DNA of 64,000 nt from contig OX419758.1 in the NCBI GenBank assembly GCA_948567375.1, positions 1,989,001-2,053,000 on the forward strand, in the 5' to 3' direction. The notes under the pieces were generated by a model. That model saw only the letters and a program-made list of their open reading frames with translations, searched no databases and had not been told where the DNA came from. Position 1 is the stretch's first letter. Each line of letters starts with the position of its first letter. The position numbers and the translations under genes are program-made. Source of the DNA: Lunularia cruciata. Taxonomy: Eukaryota > Streptophyta > Marchantiopsida > Lunulariales > Lunulariaceae. Positions 1 to 12,379 of this stretch are shown piece after piece.

Positions 1-1372
1 TGTTACAAGAATTCACATATACTGTACAAGTAAGGAAGAGAGCTTTGCATTCAAATGCAAACATCCTGTCCAGGTTGGAAACTCAAGACCAGGAGTGGGA
101 AATTGACGATCGGTTCCCTAATGAAGAGGTATATCAATTAACAACAATGCGAAGTACTAGGTATGCAGCAGAATATCATTATTTGCATACTTTCCATTGT
201 CCTGAAGGGATGGACCCGGAGTAGAGTGCAGTCTTCCTTGGGAAAATGGGGCCGTACTAGCTCAAACACAACATTCTATTCAAGATGGGCAAAGACAAAG
301 TACTTCGGTGATGCTTGGAGTCATATGAAGTAGGAGGCATGATTGAGTCTTTACACTCCGAAGCATTGGGAGGACACTATGCTATGATGAATACTATAAA
401 GAAGATTCTTTTGGTGGGGTATTGGTGGCCTACGATGTACAAAGACATGCATGCTCATATCTGAAGCTGTGATGCTTGTTAGAGAACGGTGAAGCCAATG
501 GCTACTTCTCAATAGCCTTTGAGACCAATTTTGCCCTTGGCCCCATTTGAGAAATGGGGAATTGATTTTGTGGGTCCCATTCAACCAATGACCCGAGTCA
601 CAAGGAAGCAATACATTTTGGTTTGCATTGACTATGCTACCAAGATGGTTGAAGCTGAAGCAACTCGCAGAGATGATGCCAAAACCGTGGCGGAATTTTT
701 CTTTCAAAACATCATCTCCCAATATGGGTGTCCTTTGGAATTGGTCAGTGACCAAGGGACACATTTTTTGAACTCTGTAATGGAGGCATTAACCAAGTAC
801 TTTCAGATTAAACATCGGAAGACAATTCCTTATAACCCAAAAGCAAATGGCTTAATTGGAAAAGGCAAATGCATTACTTTGCAAAATTTTGAATAAGGTG
901 ATTGTCAATTATGCCTATGACTGGGATACAAAATTACCAGCTGCATTGTGGGCATACAAACGACAGAAAATATTACAACCAAAAAACTCCATACTTCTTG
1001 ATATATGGCTTGCATCCCATACTACCAGTTGAATTTAAAGTATCAATCTATTGGATTCTTTGTGAAGAACAACTGTCAAAAGAAGAAAGCCCGGATCTTT
1101 GGATCCATCAACTAATGTGGTTAGAAGAGAAAAGAGACGATGCAATGCAAACCATGAAGGAAGTACAATCGCAGAGGAAAGTCAGGCATGATAAGCATAT
1201 CAAGCCTATGGTTGTGTGCAAAGGAGATTTGGTGTTGTTATACGACAATCGCCAAATATTCTTTCCAGGCCAGTTGCACTTGAGATGGATGGGGCCGTAT
1301 CGAGTTCTTCATCTTTATGATAATAGGTCCATTCAACTTGTAGACCTGGAAGGAAATCCTTTTGCCACTTGA
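1..1372 (+). mobile_element. Ty3/gypsy retrotransposon pol remnant (RNase H end and integrase)
   Basis: This is a decayed 3' part of a pol gene. The first 220 bases read as the end of an RNase H/tether region (an SRLE-like ending after an HSNANIL motif). Positions 330-480 carry an integrase zinc-binding region with H-x-H (LHSEALGGHY) and later CDAC, broken by stops. Positions 519-896 encode the integrase core: the first catalytic Asp lies in GIDFVGP (residue 16) and the second in SDQGTHF (residue 78). The third catalytic residue, Glu in the family motif ANGQxE, reads ANGLIG here, so the DDE triad is incomplete. Positions 902-1372 continue in another frame with GLHPILPVEF and a GPYRVL C-terminal module. 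The frameshift near 896, several stops and the lost Glu indicate an inactive copy. The 5' part of the element lies outside the window. Confidence 0.9.
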
Positions 1373-2224
1373 GTAAATGGGTGAAGAGTTCAAAGGTATT
1401 GGACCACAGACTCAAAAGTTTCTAAGACACCCAAATTCTATGTTTGTGGGGATGCTCACATTTGAGGGAGGGGTTATGTGGTACCTACATTTTTTATTTT
1501 ATTTTTCAAAATGGAGAAGAAGAAGTGTATAGAGGAGTCAGATTGCGCCTGCATGACCAAAGAAGGCAAAGAAAAGAGTCTTTGGGATGAAACCCGAGGT
1601 AACATGGCTTCGGGTCATAAGGCAAAGTACTCGGACTTGCCTTGTCAGCATGAAACCCAAAGTCAACTTTGGGTCAAGACGTAAAGAAGAACCCAAAGCC
1701 GAAGACAAAGACGAAGAGAGAGAGACTTTGTATTGGGTGGCGCAAGTGGATCCAAAGAACTTGTAACAAACTTCTTTGGAGTCGGCATAATCAAGAAAGT
1801 ACAGGGGAAGAAAGTAATGACCTCGGGATCAAGAACTTCTTGATAGTGATAGGCAACAACTTCACCAAATCAGAAATTTGAAAGGAGTAGTGACTGAAGA
1901 GTGACTGATTGGCGCAGGACTATAAAATAACATGGTGTGCAAGAAGAAGGAGCAATGTCCAGTCGCTACCCGGTGCCTATTCAGAGTCGACCCGAAGTAA
2001 TGCAAGTTGCAAATCCGTAGGAAGAGGAGTGGGTTAGGATTTTGGGGACGATCTTCCACAAGAGAAAAGTGAGGAAGCACATGATGGCACCAAAAGTGAG
2101 CAAGCAGAGTGTGGTGAGAGGGCTTGCAATTCATCAATTAGAAGTAATAGTGCGGATTGAAGTCTTGACGAGACTTTGTATCATGTTCCTGGCCTGGAAC
2201 TAGAATTTCAGTTTTCTAGGTTTC
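1373..2224 (+). other. Non-coding segment between integrase and downstream ORF block
   Basis: There is no convincing gene here. A purine-rich run around 1462-1476 (gagggaggggttatg) directly after the integrase resembles a polypurine tract, so a 3' LTR could begin near 1473. I could not find a matching second LTR copy in the window, so the LTR call is only a suggestion. The rest is A/G-rich without domains. Confidence 0.4.
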
Positions 2225-4507
2225 ATGGTAGAAATTGCAGCAAGCAATTGCAAGGATGGGCCAAAGCATGAGGGGGAGAAAGGGAATCCCGCTCAATGGA
2301 CGGAGGTGGATTGGAGAGAAGTGTTGGGAAGGGAAGCTAGAGAGGTAGGGGGTACCACCTTCTATTGGAAGTGTGATGCTTCAAAAGAAACTGCTAAAGT
2401 TAGGAAGTCATTCAATCGACCCCGCACTAAGAATGGGTATAAGGTGGATACTTATAGAGACCTTGAGCAGAGAGGAATTGTAAGCACGATGATGGCCATG
2501 TTCAAACCAGAGCAAACCACCTATGTTACTATGCAATAGGTGGTGTTCTTTCACCAAATGTTTGTGGGACAGGCAGTAGATTGGGCAAAATGCCTGCACA
2601 AGAGAGTGGGGCAGATGATTTCAAGATAGAGAATGGATATGCCACCACACTATTTTGTGCCATTTGTAGCGCACTTTTATTTTGGGTTGAACTTACTGAC
2701 TTTGGAAGAGCAAAGTCAAATGCGGTTGCACTTTCATCTAGATTTGTGCAAGGAAGCAGATGCAGATGAGCGATACTATATGGAGAGAGTGCGAGAGGGA
2801 GATAGGTACTACAAAGAGAGAAGGAGAGAAAAGATCATAGCAATTGACCTTCCAAGGGTGCAAAAGAGGGCCAAGCCTGAGAGACGTGTTGCGACAATAC
2901 AACCCCAAAAAGTTCCAAGGCTTAACCCAATGGTGGTGATAGTGAAGTCAAAGGAAGTCGTGCAGGAGGAAGAAGAAGAATTGGAAGGAGAAACCAGATC
3001 AAAGGGAGGAGGGTCAGGCAAAGAAGAGGAGTTTACACTACAAAGCAAAGAACCAAGTAACAACAGCGAAGGCAAGGTGGAGGTTCAGCAAGTGATATAG
3101 CCAATGAAAAAGGTTAGAAAGCCAAGTCCCAAAGTTTCCATGATGGAACGGCGCAGTAAGAAGAAGAAGAAGGGAGAAGAAGGCAAAGCACAACCTCAAG
3201 CTGCCAAGCGTGACAATGCCTTGAGTGTTTTGGCAGTGGGGGCCCAGTAACCTTACTCAAAAAGAGGGAGAAAGTTCTGAGGAGGAAACTTTGAAGGTGC
3301 AAAGATCTTGACTTCAGAGCAAGGTACCAAATATAGAAGAGTCGGAACCCAAAGTCCGAGCCAAGGATGCAAGGTGCAAAGGAGTGGACTATTTGTCCAA
3401 GGTAGTATGCCCGTTGTTGGTGATGTTGCAGCAAAAGAAGATGGAGATGATAAGTGCCAAGCTTGACGTACCAGATGAATTAGCGGTGGTAAAAGCCTGG
3501 AGTGCCGAAACCTTGTTGTTACAAAGTAAGTTGACAAGAGTGGAGATGGAGGTCGAAGAACTTCGGGTTGAGGAGGTTCTTCGGAGTAAGCACTTTGAGG
3601 TGACAAGAGAAGAGTTAGTCAAGAATCATGAGGAAGTGAAGGAGATGACTATGATGACTGTGGGATTGAAAGGAGAACTTGCAGCGGTGCGTGTTGAGTC
3701 GATACACTCCAAGGCAATTGCTGCGGTGATGGAGCAAGAGTTGGAGAGCCTTAAGAAGAGGGCAGCGGAGAAAGATCAAGCCTGGCAACAAGAGTTGACA
3801 GAGCATAGTAGAGAAAAAGATCAATTGAGAGGGTTGATGCGAGAGGCAGAGGAACAACTCTCTGTACATTGGAAGGAGAAAGAAGCATTAAAAGCTGAAT
3901 TTGAAGATGAGCTTCAGATGTATCATAGTGAATTGGAAGAAGAGAGGAAGAAGGAGAAGTTTATGGTGATGGAAGAAACTAGTGAAGTAGAAGGTGTTGT
4001 CAATGAAATTAAGGCCATGCTGAGTACAAAAGTGGAATGTAAACTCAAAGAAGCGAGGTTGCATGAGCTAAAGTTGCTAGTGCAGGAAACGCGCAAGAGG
4101 AAGGCAAAGAATACTGAGTTAAATAATCTCTTAATCAGGCTGTGAGATTGTGTAGATAGGAAGATGTTAGAGGTGGGGGACAATGTGTGTCTCAGACTAG
4201 ACCTTATTAGGACGAAGTTAGCTAAACTTTGTTGTGAGGTAGAAGAAGTAGGAAGACCCAAAGTAAGAGAAGTAGGAGTGCAAGTGTCTTTGGATTTGAC
4301 ATTTGACACTTTAGAGAAGAGTGGGTCGGAAGATAAAGTAGTAGAAAGGTTACCCAAGACCTCAATTGTAGATCAGAGTGAAGAAGTACTAGAATTGATA
4401 GAAGAGTTAGGAGTTATGAGACCCGAGGACAGAGTAGTAGTGAGTGAAGTTACTTTGGGATTGGGTTTGAAAGCCAATGACAAGGTAGACATCGGATTGG
4501 ATTAGTA
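2225..4507 (+). mobile_element. Element-associated coiled-coil ORF block, frameshifted
   Basis: Several same-strand reading frames follow each other with little gap: 2225-2539, 2633-3100, 3384-4145 and 4164-4505. The first two contain a segment around FHQMFVGQAVDWAKCL followed by a hydrophobic PHYFVPFVAHFYF stretch and then highly charged Lys/Glu-rich sequence. The 253-residue frame at 3384-4145 is almost wholly Glu/Lys/Leu-rich with heptad-like spacing, that is, a long predicted coiled coil. I do not recognise a named domain. Same strand, position after the integrase and internal stops at 2540, 3101 and 4146 suggest an additional ORF carried by the retroelement, or the start of a second nested element, now decayed. 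Function is unknown. Confidence 0.5.
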
Positions 4508-5310
4508 ACAAATTTGAGATAGGAAGAGGCAGATATGAAGAGGTGCATTGTCATTTTGGATCTACAGGTTAGAAGAGTTCTCAGGAAATGGTATTTTTGT
4601 TAGAACTATCGTTTGCTTCAATATTTAAGGGAAGCATTCGTAGTCTTATGTTGTTTAGTGCTCATTATTTCTGGGAATAGATAAAGCAAAGTGCTGTGAA
4701 GCAGTGCTTGTTGCTTGAGCTTGATTCTGAGTATCAACTTTGTGTTTGTGTTTGTGAGTGTTGGGAGAAATTTGAAGTGCAAGTCAATGTGCTTGTTGGA
4801 TGTTGGATTCCGCAGCCTTGATCTTCATTTTGTGTGTTTGATCTTGAGTGAAGTGCAATCGGAACAATGCCTTGACAGATCTGAGAGGAACTGTAATGTT
4901 GGTAGTATTCTACATTTGTGAGTGCAGTGAAGAGTTGATGTGAAGCAATTTCAATCGAGGAAGTTGTGCCTTCAATGGAGGGGTGGAACACAATTCTGAG
5001 GCGAAGTTGTTTTGTAGTGAAGTGTCATTTTGAGAGAGCCTGAATCATCACAATAAAGATTGTTTGGAAAGATTTGATGGAGTTGTGATTATGGAGTGCT
5101 AACTTGTGACAAGACTACAAGTCAATGCTTGTTACTCTCTTCTAGGTGTGGTTTCTACTTGAGAGATTAAAGATGCAACCAAGAAGAACTGAAATTGTAA
5201 CTTTGCTTTGTATTTAGACATTTTTGACTCGTATCTTTGCGGGAATGAACTTTACTTACCTGATTACTGCAAAAGTGATATCTACCGGGTTGTCACAATC
5301 ATCTGCCCAT
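4508..5310 (+). other. Putative 3' non-coding/LTR-like segment
   Basis: The sequence is rich in TTGTG and GAAGTG and has no reading frame of note. It ends around 5281-5296 with a TACCGGGTTGTCACA motif like those seen near plant LTR ends. It may be part of the LTR of the element to its left; the other LTR is not in the window. Confidence 0.25.
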
Positions 5311-8300
5311 TAGTTGCACAATTTTCCACCTTTAGATGTCTTTATGCCTTCTTCTTCTATCTATGAGTTGTTTGAGTTATGTTGCATGGATTTCATGTCT
5401 TTCATCACATGGTTTAGTGTTTTCATATATATTCATCTTTTAAGGGGTTTCTCTATTGAGTATGTTGGTGAGAAAAGCAAGAGTATGCCAAAATTTAGAT
5501 TGCAGGTTTATAGGTCCATTAGTTTTATGAAACTATTTTACTATTGACTATTATAAAGCATAGCCATTGGCATGACACATCCACAGTTGCCAACCGCAAG
5601 AAAATTACATTAGACCTAAATTATATATAAGAAAAAGGATGTAAATACAAGTACTAAATTGTGAGATAAGAATTAGATTGTATCATTGATCCATCAAGTG
5701 AATGTTCTTATCACAAGATATAATGGCTACAATAGTTGTCAATGTTGACTTTCTGTTGAGCCTTCTATACCAAGTATATCAGACATTTTGTTCCAAGATG
5801 GCATCTATTTTGAGTTTGCAACTTAAGTCTATATGTATTTAAAGCCATTGAATATTTTCATTTTAGCAAGCTCAGACTACAAATCCCTTGATTCTTGGAA
5901 AGCTTTCAAACATTGAATGATGTTACAATGGATTGGAACTTAAAATTTCACTGGTCTACGTTCTATTCAATACAAGTTTCTTACATTGGAAGTTCTTAGG
6001 AATGAGATTCATATTGCTCAATTTTAATTTAGTGGGTCTTTGTGGCACATTTTCTAGTCAACCATGTAAACAACTTCTAAAATTCTCAGCCACATGTGTA
6101 CTTACATGAGAGCATGTATCAGAGTTCTTATTACTTGAGAGAATGCAACAATTGCTACACCCGTGAAGAAGAACTCTTAATGGGGAAGTATTTGATTATG
6201 GACAAAATTTGACATTGGTTGAGAAGAGTTAAATCAGTATAGATCAATGGCATTGTTCAAAAAATAATTGTGTGGAGAAGTGTTATTCCAGAGGTTACTT
6301 TGTAGAAGATGCAGATGGATCTCCCACTTTGAGATGGGACCCCAATTGGGGTAAACCTGTGTCATCAGTTACCATAATATCTAATGAACATGATGCTTGG
6401 ACAAAGTTGTGTGTTCTTCATGAATTGTATAGGTTAGGAGCAGCATTGTTTGTAAATTGTTCAAAGCATGGTAGAAGTAAAATCGATTTGTGGAATGCCT
6501 CAAGTTCAACTCTCTAGACAAAGGCGGTCTAGTTGAGTTGAAGATGAAAAGGATGGTGTGAGCTCACATAGCTTTTGATCACCCATTGGTATCATAAATT
6601 CTATATCCTTCTCAAAGCAACAACGTCAACTAGGAATACCATGTTTGTGACATGACCCTTCTTATCTGCTTCTTAGCACCATTGAATAACATAACTTACA
6701 TACCAAGTACTCAACTCAAGATTTGCAAATCTACATACATAATTTTACATTTTACATACACAATGCACCGATGATAATTTTGTTCTTTGACTGGTTGACT
6801 AGCATTCAAGAAGATAAGTTACTGTCAATGTAAAACTTAAGTAGACTGACTGTAATGAACAATGTCAAAAGCTTCTCGCTAGAAGTAATCGAATTGTCAG
6901 AATAAAATATATTAATCTTCTCTTCAGATTTGGAGAATTTTTTAGTCAGATCAACCAAAAGGACTTGCTTTATTGTTAAATACAATGGGTGAAAGGACCT
7001 CAAGGAAGACTAGACAACAATTCTAGTGACCTTAGCTTCTGCACCTTACTTGATCTATTAGTCATCCACTGCTAAACAAAAGATGTGCTTTTGAAAGAAG
7101 TCAGAATATGATCAAACAAGGTTGTAGAGCATCCTTATTTCTGTTCTGAGAAACTATTGGCCACAATCAACAATACATGAACTCTGCTGAATCTTGTCAG
7201 CAAGCAAATAAGACCCACCCGCGACAATATACTGCGCACATGAGTAAAAGTTCACAAGGACTCGTGAGCGGGGAAACCCAAAATCACTAAACCCGGAAAA
7301 CCATAACTCCCTCCTGCTGCATTACAACAGATGTCTGCAATTGCAGAGTTGCTTGCTTCAAAACACTTGAAAGACTTTTGGAAGAGAGTAAAGTCTGGCG
7401 TCTTCTTTTGACTGCAGTACATGACTGACTATTATGCTCTTTGGGAGAAACTGAATGCCTATTACTAAATGTCTGATTGTTCCTGCTTTGACTGACTTTA
7501 GCCCTGAAACTTGAGTCTACACAACGTGAAGAACAAATCCACCACAGTTCTTTTAAATGGATTACTCAAAAAGGATTGGTTTCTACAAGGCGACGCGAAA
7601 CTTTCGAGGCTTGGACATTCGATTATTGTACTCTCCCTTAAGGAACTTCATTCAGTGAATCTTTGTAGACTAAGTTTCGACTTGGTCAATAAAATGCATA
7701 CTTAGATTCGTAAGTGCCGTTCCCTGTTGGTATCTAAGAATGAATCGTGCACGTTTAAGGTCTCATGTACCCATGCTTTTAGAACCACAAAAAGGAAGCT
7801 TTAAAGCTACTCCGACACCAGCTGATTTCGTTACACTTCCAGAGAAGTGCTGACAACTCGCCATTAGTATTCACACAGAAATTGATGCACAGGGAAAATA
7901 GTATATTGCGGAAAATATTGCGCTATTATATCGGAGAAATTTGTACGCTATGGAAAGAGGTCAACTGGCGGGGCCCTACAACAATAGACACAATAAAGCA
8001 GTAGGATAATACCATCATCTAGAGTAAATGTTTTCCTCTAGATTGCTTTGTAAAATAACAGACCTAATAAACCAATGGAATAACACGATCCTCTAGTGTA
8101 ATTGTTCTCCTCTAGATTGCTCTCTGTAAAACAATGGACATAATAAACCAATAGCATAATACGATGAACATAATAAACCAGTAGAATAACAGAAATGTGA
8201 ACCCATAAAGTACGCTTCTACGCTTCATATAGAGTATCTTGTTAATATTCTAGAGAATATTGCTTGCAAATACGACGACATTGTTGCCAAGTGCATAAAA

Positions 8301-9130
8301 CAGGTTCCCCTTCTGTTAATGTGGCAGTACCTATTCATTTTACTACTAGCTAGATTGTCAAATCGAAACGCCAAGTTGGAGTACTGTGGAGATAGCGCGT
8401 TTGCTCTCTCCTCTCTACATGTCCGTGTGTTTCCGTCAGACGGACATATGGCGCATCGGCTATGAAATAGTCTTTGCTAAGGTAACTGACGTTGACAAGT
8501 AAAACAAAAAGCAGACACTGATTGAGCTTGCAATGCCTGAGTAGATTGTAGCACAGCACTATACACTAGCATCGTGATGGGAATTGTTCTGCATATATAA
8601 TAGATGTACGCTGCAGAATAAGTGATTGCTCACATTAAAGATTCGTAAGATACATCTGATTCGAAGCTGTTGTCAGGGTGCACCGCAGCCCATGCCGCTT
8701 AGGAGACCGGGATCTGTAACATCTGTATATCAATAAAATACTCCAGTCGAATCTGGCTAAAGTCCCTTCAATGATAGGGAACTTGAGGTCGGTGGAACCT
8801 ACAGGATCTGTCGTCTACCGTAGATCAACAGGACGACAAAGCTTTCTCGCTGCTGTAGTCGGGCCTTAGCCATTTAACACTTTGATGAATTTTGATGCGC
8901 TGACCAAATGGTTTAATCAAGGAACATTTTTACAGATTCAAGTAAAATAAAATTGTATATATATTCTCGAAGGAAAGCACCAAGGGGTGAAAGAGGGGAT
9001 AAAGAGCTCGGAGCACAATAACAATCGAGACAATCTCATAACTCATAAGAGAAGAGGGAGATCTTTAACCGAACCAAAAGATGCATAAGTAATGTATATA
9101 GTAAAGAGAGAAAAAGAAGATCACATAGAA
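5311..9130. other. Gene-poor interval
   Basis: No host gene or recognisable domain was found. Short open frames at 5314-5547, 6272-6517 and 7511-7705 lack family resemblance or splice context. The interval contains the 8.0-8.2 kb tandem repeat listed separately and otherwise AT-rich sequence. Confidence 0.5.
7985..8196. repeat. Imperfect tandem repeat (about 75-80 bp unit, partial third copy)
   Basis: Two units each contain a CTAG-rich core (cctctagattgct) followed by aata-aacca-ata/gga-ataac; a shortened third unit ends near 8196. The copies differ at scattered positions and by small indels. Confidence 0.7.
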
Positions 9131-9207
9131 CACATGAACGATGAAAAGACCCATCAAGCCGTATAGGGGGAAACAAAAGAGGTAAAATAGGGCTATGCCC
9201 CAAGTTG
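9131..9207 (-). mobile_element. Tail-only copy 1 of the double-hairpin non-LTR family
   Basis: On the plus strand it reads gatgaaaagacccatcaagc, then a pyrimidine-poor linker ending ggtaaaa, then gggctatgcccc. This is the reverse complement of the family 3' end: a GGGGC/GCCCC hairpin, linker, then a GATGGG-type hairpin, which is degraded here. No coding sequence is attached and no clear target-site duplication was seen. Confidence 0.7.
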
Positions 9208-10056
9208 TAAAATATAAGTAATCATATCAAAGTAATCATATGCATAAAGAAGTAATCGATCGATATAAACAATGGATATAGCGAAATGAGGACAGAAGCA
9301 GTTCGAGGAAGGGGATCCAGAACTCATAAGATGCAAGATATATAAAATAAGTAATATGTCAATCCTCTGATCTAATGATAGTAGAAATAAACCTAACATG
9401 GCAATAAATGGAGAGTAAAACTTATATACCAAGAACCTGCAATTACACAGAGGAAACATAACCAAAGTACAAGAAGAGAAATGAAATCGCCAAGAAGAGC
9501 CACAAGTGAAAGATAAATATAAACCCAAATAAACAGCAAGTAAAATGTGAGATCGCACAGAGGAGGCAAGAAGGAGTATCGAGGAAGATCGAGACTGCCT
9601 GAACGGATGAAAACAGGAAAAATTAAATAAGTTCGTTCAGAGAACGAGGGAAGAAGAGTGTAGTATTGTCGGATTGGATATCGATAATATCACCGCATGT
9701 GCTATGAACACGTAAGTCCACAGAGGGAAGCAAAAAGGCTATGATAATACGCCTCCATGGAAGCACAAACGACTTCATCAATGCAAAACGAAATAGTGCC
9801 GAGGTAGTTGGGCGAATGCCAGTACGACTCATACCGAGTTTTTGTTTGACGGCTCATGAGTGCCAAGGCAAATTCGATTGCCCTCTTCAGTGCCGCTCAA
9901 AATGAAAACTAAGCCGTGGATACACTACACTATACGGAGCTTGATTTCCCACCCGTACTACTGTTGATGGTGTTGTTTGGAGTATTTGTAAACATCAAAA
10001 TTTGTCATCAAGAGACTTGCCTTAAGACGATTGCGGCATGAACACAGCAGCACTGA

Positions 10057-10119
10057 ATCTTGTCTGATGCAAGACCAATCTTATTTGATGCAAGACCAAT
10101 CTTGTCTGATGCAAGACCA
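10057..10119 (+). repeat. Three tandem copies of a 21-bp unit
   Basis: The unit atcttgtctgatgcaagacc(a) occurs at 10057, 10078 and 10099. The middle copy differs at two positions. It gives a repetitive short open frame but there is no other sign of coding. Confidence 0.9.
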
Positions 10120-10207
10120 ACCCTGTTCGCCTTTTTCAATTTTCTACATACAGAAGCTACTTCTATTCCATTTACAGCTCATAGGTCTGTCGGCACAAGC
10201 TATGTAT

Positions 10208-10288
10208 ACAAGGGTGACCGCGTAGGAAAAACGAAGGATGGGAAGACCCCATCAAGCCTGACAAGGGAAAGACGAAAAAGGTAACAAC
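10208..10288 (-). mobile_element. Tail-only copy 2 (81 bp) with 8-bp target-site duplication
   Basis: The insert contains the gaaggatgggaagaccccat hairpin region and the agggtgaccgcgtagg tail and stops after ggtaacaac. It is flanked by ctatgtat at 10200-10207 and again at 10289-10296, a candidate 8-bp target-site duplication. The insert consists only of the family 3' end, without the GGGGC hairpin or coding sequence. This is best explained as an extremely 5'-truncated reverse-transcription product or a short non-autonomous relative. Confidence 0.8.
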
Positions 10289-10368
10289 CTATGTATGTAA
10301 AACCAGTATTCAGGATCGATTTAGATTCTAAAAGGCATATTTTCATGCGGAAGGCTCTATAGTAAACA

Positions 10369-10455
10369 GCGAAAGGAAAGCCGATTGCATAGGATAACAA
10401 TAAGGAGGGGAAGACCCCATAAAGCCGTACAAGGACGAGACAAAAGAAGTAAAAG
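10369..10455 (-). mobile_element. Tail-only copy 3 (87 bp) with 7-bp target-site duplication
   Basis: The plus strand reads aggaggggaagaccccataa with the linker cgtacaaggacgagac and a diverged tail ccgattgcataggataac. The candidate duplication gtaaaca lies at 10362-10368 and 10456-10462. Confidence 0.7.
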
Positions 10456-10556
10456 GTAAACAACACACCTACTTAGATCCGTGGGAATAGCAACGTTTTT
10501 CCGAACTCGATTAAGCATGCACTATTCTTATAGTGGAACTCTAATGGTTATCCTTA

Positions 10557-10611
10557 TGCGGCTTGATGGGTTGTCTTCCCATCCTTCTTGTTATCCTACC
10601 TCCCCTTCTCC
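10557..10611 (+). mobile_element. Tail-only copy 4
   Basis: It reads gcggcttgatggg, ttgt, cttcccatccttcttg, ttatcctacctcccc in the element orientation. Only the second hairpin and tail are left. No target-site duplication was recognised. Confidence 0.65.
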
Positions 10612-10660
10612 GTTCTGATAGACCACTGTTACAACTTATTTATTAGTTGAATATTTATAG

Positions 10661-11513
10661 GCTCTTGGATCCTAGCTAGACCAGGCATTAGGGCACTCGG
10701 ACTCTCACCAGTTACTTTCTCTATCGCAATGAGATTTTGCCTAGGTTTGGTTCACTCATTTACATCTTCATTACTCACTTGTGAATGTGATTCTACACTA
10801 GATGTAGCAACGGGTCCACATGACACGATGTCCTTTTGGAAGACAGAGGATAGCTACCAATGATGCTATTAGGGACATAGTGTTTGCTATGGCACGAGAA
10901 AGTGGATACTTGGCTTGGAGGGAGAGTTCGCATGCTTTGCAAACGACACGTGTCAAGGCAGACTTATAGTTGGTCCGAGATGATCAGGTGATAGTAGCGG
11001 ATGTCATGGTTACGGACCTTACGCGGGATACAGTTTTGGAGGGAGTGATTACCCATCCCCTTGGATGGGCGGCGAGTGCAGCAGTAGGTCGCAAGGTCTC
11101 CAAGTATAGGGGTATGCACCGAGGTCACCTCTTTGTTCCTCTAGCCTTGGAGTTATATGGAGCGATGGACACGGCATTTGACACATTTGTCAAGGAGTGC
11201 ACAAGAGCTTATCATGTTAGGCGTCAGGGGTACCACACTCACTCTCATACTTTGTAGCATATTTTAGACAATGTGTGTCCATTGCTCTACAGAGTGCAGT
11301 GGTTGGTGCAATCCATAGGAGAGCAATCACATTAGGTGATGTTTCTTCGGATGCTCCAGTTGTGTGTAGATCATACGACTTGCATAGCTCGGATATCTTA
11401 GATGCGGTAGGGCAGATTTCTCATATAGACTTTATTGGGACTTGGGCCCATGTTACCTTGTATGGCTTGATGGGGTCTTCCCATCCTTCGTTTTTCCTAC
11501 ATGGTCGCCTTTT
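10661..11513 (+). mobile_element. 5'-truncated copy 5 of the RLE-type non-LTR retroelement
   Basis: From ggatcctagctagaccaggc onward this copy follows the minus-strand copy at 23 kb closely through the C-terminal coding region, the 3' UTR and the tail. It keeps the region of the CCHC-like knuckle and the start of the endonuclease domain (10790-10968, with stops) and a frame at 10970-11249 matching the C-terminal domain (LFVPLALELYGAMDTAFDTF). The 3' UTR has a deletion removing most of the linker between the two hairpins. The 3' end is near cgccttttac at 11505-11513. It is not functional. Confidence 0.85.
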
Positions 11514-11879
11514 ACATTTATTTGTTGGATTAAATGTTAACCGATCGTGGATTCATTTCCAGTGTTGCGTCCTCGGATCCTGGCTCTTTGGCTACCATAG
11601 AAGAGCAACGAAGCGAATAGAAGACCATGAGAAAAGAGGAAAAAATTAACAAAGAGTAAATGAAGCCATGGTAATCGAGCAATGTGCATAATGTATAATT
11701 TGTACTGCTTACCTTATGAGCAAAGTCCTTGACATCAGTAACCACATACGAAGGATAAGAACAACCATTACAACCCGACAATGCACATTGTTGATTCGGT
11801 GATTGCAAACTTCCCGTCGAGCAAAGTCTTTGATGTTTACAAGTTACAAATGGTAGTTGTCTTTGTGGATCAAGTACTC

Positions 11880-12110
11880 TCATTGCTCCACAGAGTGCAG
11901 TGGCTGGTGCAATCCATAGGAGAGCAATAACATCAGGTGATGTTTTTTCGGATGCTCCCTATGTGTAGACCGCACCACTTGCATAGCTCAGATATCTTAA
12001 GTGCAGTAGGGCAGATTTCTCATATAGACTCTATTGGGGCTTAGCCTCATGTTACCTTTTTTTTTTTCTCTCACTTGTAAGGCTTGATGGGGTCTTCCCA
12101 TCCTTCGCTT
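11880..12110 (+). mobile_element. 5'-truncated copy 6 (3' UTR only)
   Basis: It begins at cattgctccacagagtgcag, equivalent to the last codons of the element ORF, and runs through the 3' UTR, the GGGGC hairpin (one mismatch, ggggcttagcctc) and the GATGGG-GTCTT-CCCATC hairpin. The linker contains a nine-T run. Confidence 0.8.
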
Positions 12111-12379
12111 TCATTTGAGATGCATTATCCTACGGAATCCGACTGTGGATCAGTAGCTAACAATTGCAGAAATACAATCTTTTATATTTTAGGATGTCTG
12201 CTCGTACTTCCCTCCAATGCAACCGCTCTCTAATCATTCGTGCCGCAAATCTGGTTCGTCGGGAAGGTAGATTAATGAACTGTAGATACAGTTGGTGAAC
12301 GCACCTTGATTAGAATGAGCAGATTGAGATAAGCGGAGGAACGTTGATGGAGGATAAAACCAACAAAATTTAACTGGAA

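Noticed and set aside
3923-4357. Ser/Leu-rich minus-strand frames opposite the coiled-coil block
   Set aside because: Complement of a Glu/Lys-rich coding strand gives long open antisense frames; no domain.
10057-10119. Short regularly spaced repeats resembling a CRISPR array
   Set aside because: The units are directly adjacent without spacers, and the context is a plant nuclear genome.
10031-10284. Open frames with repeated SDARPI or LMQDQS units
   Set aside because: They come from the three 21-bp tandem repeats running into a tail-only element copy; no other coding sign.
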